Assembly (NCBI RefSeq): GCF_024220585.1 | Contig: NZ_JAMXKF010000002.1 | Coordinates: 815,392 to 879,391, forward strand | DNA length: 64,000 bases | Source: Dyadobacter diqingensis | GTDB taxonomy: Bacteria > Bacteroidota > Bacteroidia > Cytophagales > Spirosomataceae | Reading direction: 5' to 3' | In this document: piece after piece, positions 63,262-64,000 of the stretch | How positions within the stretch are numbered: position 1 is the stretch's first letter | Layout: the number at the start of each line of letters is the position of its first letter | Translations under genes and position numbers: made by a program | Notes under the pieces: generated by a model | Database searches by the model: none | What the model was told of the DNA's origin: nothing | Seen by the model: only the letters and a program-made list of their open reading frames with translations

Positions 63262-64000
63262 ATGAAAAATTTATTCCTTTTGTTATTAATCGCAACGGTA
63301 TTAATGGGCTGTCCGGGGAAAGAGGATCCCATTGAAGAAGTAGAAACCAAGCTGAAAGATGGCCTGGCGAATGGTGAGTGGTCATCAGCCTCTACGGCCG
63401 GGGGATTTGAGAATTATACTTCGTTCAAGAATTTCCTCTATACATTTGAAGTAGCCGCAGCCAATCAGGTAGTAAGCTTTGAGTTGATTTCCGGGGATAT
63501 CAATGTACAATATACCTTGTTTGATCCAATTGGCAACCGTGTGGAAACGAGTACGCAGGGCAGGCAGATTTCCTCGCCTTACACGGCTAAATCTCCCGGA
63601 ATCTATCGAATTGTCGTAAGTGCTGACCGGAGGGCCATTGGAAAATTCTCCCTTAAAGTAACCGGAACAAAAGCCGGAATTGAACCCGTTTCATTTCAAG
63701 CCCTCCGTTCTGAGACCCAAAACTGGGGACCTCTGGGAGGCGGGGCCGGCAAGAAAACTTTTAAAAATCATTTTTATACATTTGAAGTAGTTGAGGATAA
63801 TTCTGCCATTGATATCGAATTGTTGTCCGCGGACACTGAGGTGTCTCTCTTTTTATACGATAACCTGGGAGCCCTCGTTACCGCACGACAATCGAGCCGG
63901 TATGAGTACATTCTTTATGCTGTCAAAAAGGGAGTGTATACCGTTATGGCCGGTACCGACAGCAGAGGTAGTGTAGGAAATTACAACCTGCACATTTTCG
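63262..64000 (+). CDS. Lipoprotein with tandem PPC-like domains, 3' end missing
   Basis: Runs off the right edge; 246 codons are visible from ATG 63262. It starts with a signal and lipobox (LLLLIATVLMGC, Cys at 17). Two related repeats of about 100 residues follow (about 38-137 and 143-246): W-x-x-x-x-x-GG, NFLYTFEV / NHFYTFEV, FELISGD / IELLSAD, and PGIYRIVVSADRR / KGVYTVMAGTDSR. This plan resembles bacterial pre-peptidase C-terminal (PPC) beta-sandwich domains, usually binding or spacer modules on exported proteins. No catalytic part is visible in the window. It starts 39 bp after the repeat-protein gene and is probably in the same operon. Confidence 0.75.
   Translation, partial: MKNLFLLLLIATVLMGCPGKEDPIEEVETKLKDGLANGEWSSASTAGGFENYTSFKNFLYTFEVAAANQVVSFELISGDINVQYTLFDPIGNRVETSTQGRQISSPYTAKSPGIYRIVVSADRRAIGKFSLKVTGTKAGIEPVSFQALRSETQNWGPLGGGAGKKTFKNHFYTFEVVEDNSAIDIELLSADTEVSLFLYDNLGALVTARQSSRYEYILYAVKKGVYTVMAGTDSRGSVGNYNLHIF

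Overview
The window looks like a chromosomal piece of a Bacteroidota bacterium, most likely of the Cytophagales (Dyadobacter/Spirosoma-like; the genus is my inference). The signs are SusC/SusD outer-membrane pairs, an ECF sigma/FecR/SusC signalling set, a type IX secretion C-terminal signal, many ATPase-less FtsX/MacB permeases, HisKA_2 kinases with TPR sensors, and starts without clear Shine-Dalgarno sites. I saw no rRNA, tRNA, CRISPR array, intact insertion sequence or phage.

Layout. 1-6.0 kb (minus): an ECF sigma factor, its FecR anti-sigma and the start of an STN-bearing SusC receptor; then a RhiA-like small protein, a TraB/GumN protein and a TPR-TlpA thioredoxin protein. 6.3-9.8 kb: a small hypothetical protein, a broken permease remnant and a complete FtsX permease. 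10.3-29.1 kb: the main accessory block, a polysaccharide utilisation locus of ten co-directional genes (MFS carrier, arabinose/fucose-isomerase-like enzyme, SusC-SusD, SusC-SusD, a clan GH-A glycosidase, an 841-residue glycosidase-like protein I cannot assign to a family, and two tandem SGNH esterases), closed by a convergent GntR/UTRA regulator. 29.4-34.4 kb: a T9SS-exported protein and a response regulator without its phospho-acceptor next to a membrane histidine kinase. 34.4-50 kb: a structured non-coding stretch, a small protein, another FtsX permease, a small-molecule/detoxification cluster, two sigma-54 activators and a TPR histidine kinase. 50-59 kb: two AraC-plus-SDR modules around NAD-dependent DNA ligase, a YCII protein, a type II NADH dehydrogenase and an alpha/beta hydrolase. 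59-64 kb: a decayed second copy of the RhiA-like gene, another TPR kinase and three envelope proteins, the last cut by the window end.

How the parts fit. In the PUL, SusC/SusD pairs would bind and import oligosaccharides released at the surface, the SGNH enzymes would remove acyl groups, the two glycosidase-like enzymes would cut the chain in the periplasm or at the surface, the MFS carrier would bring the sugar or sugar acid into the cytoplasm, and the isomerase-like enzyme would start catabolism. A near-identical 17-nt sequence sits just before both the carrier and the isomerase-like gene and is a candidate operator for the GntR regulator. The substrate cannot be read from the sequence; an acylated plant glycan containing pentose, deoxyhexose or uronic acid is a guess.

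Best leads: the 841-residue glycosidase-like protein with its PUL, the RhiA-like gene with its frame-restored truncated copy, the receiver-dead regulator, the SDR lacking catalytic residues, and the W-x-P-G/PGYxFV repeat protein.
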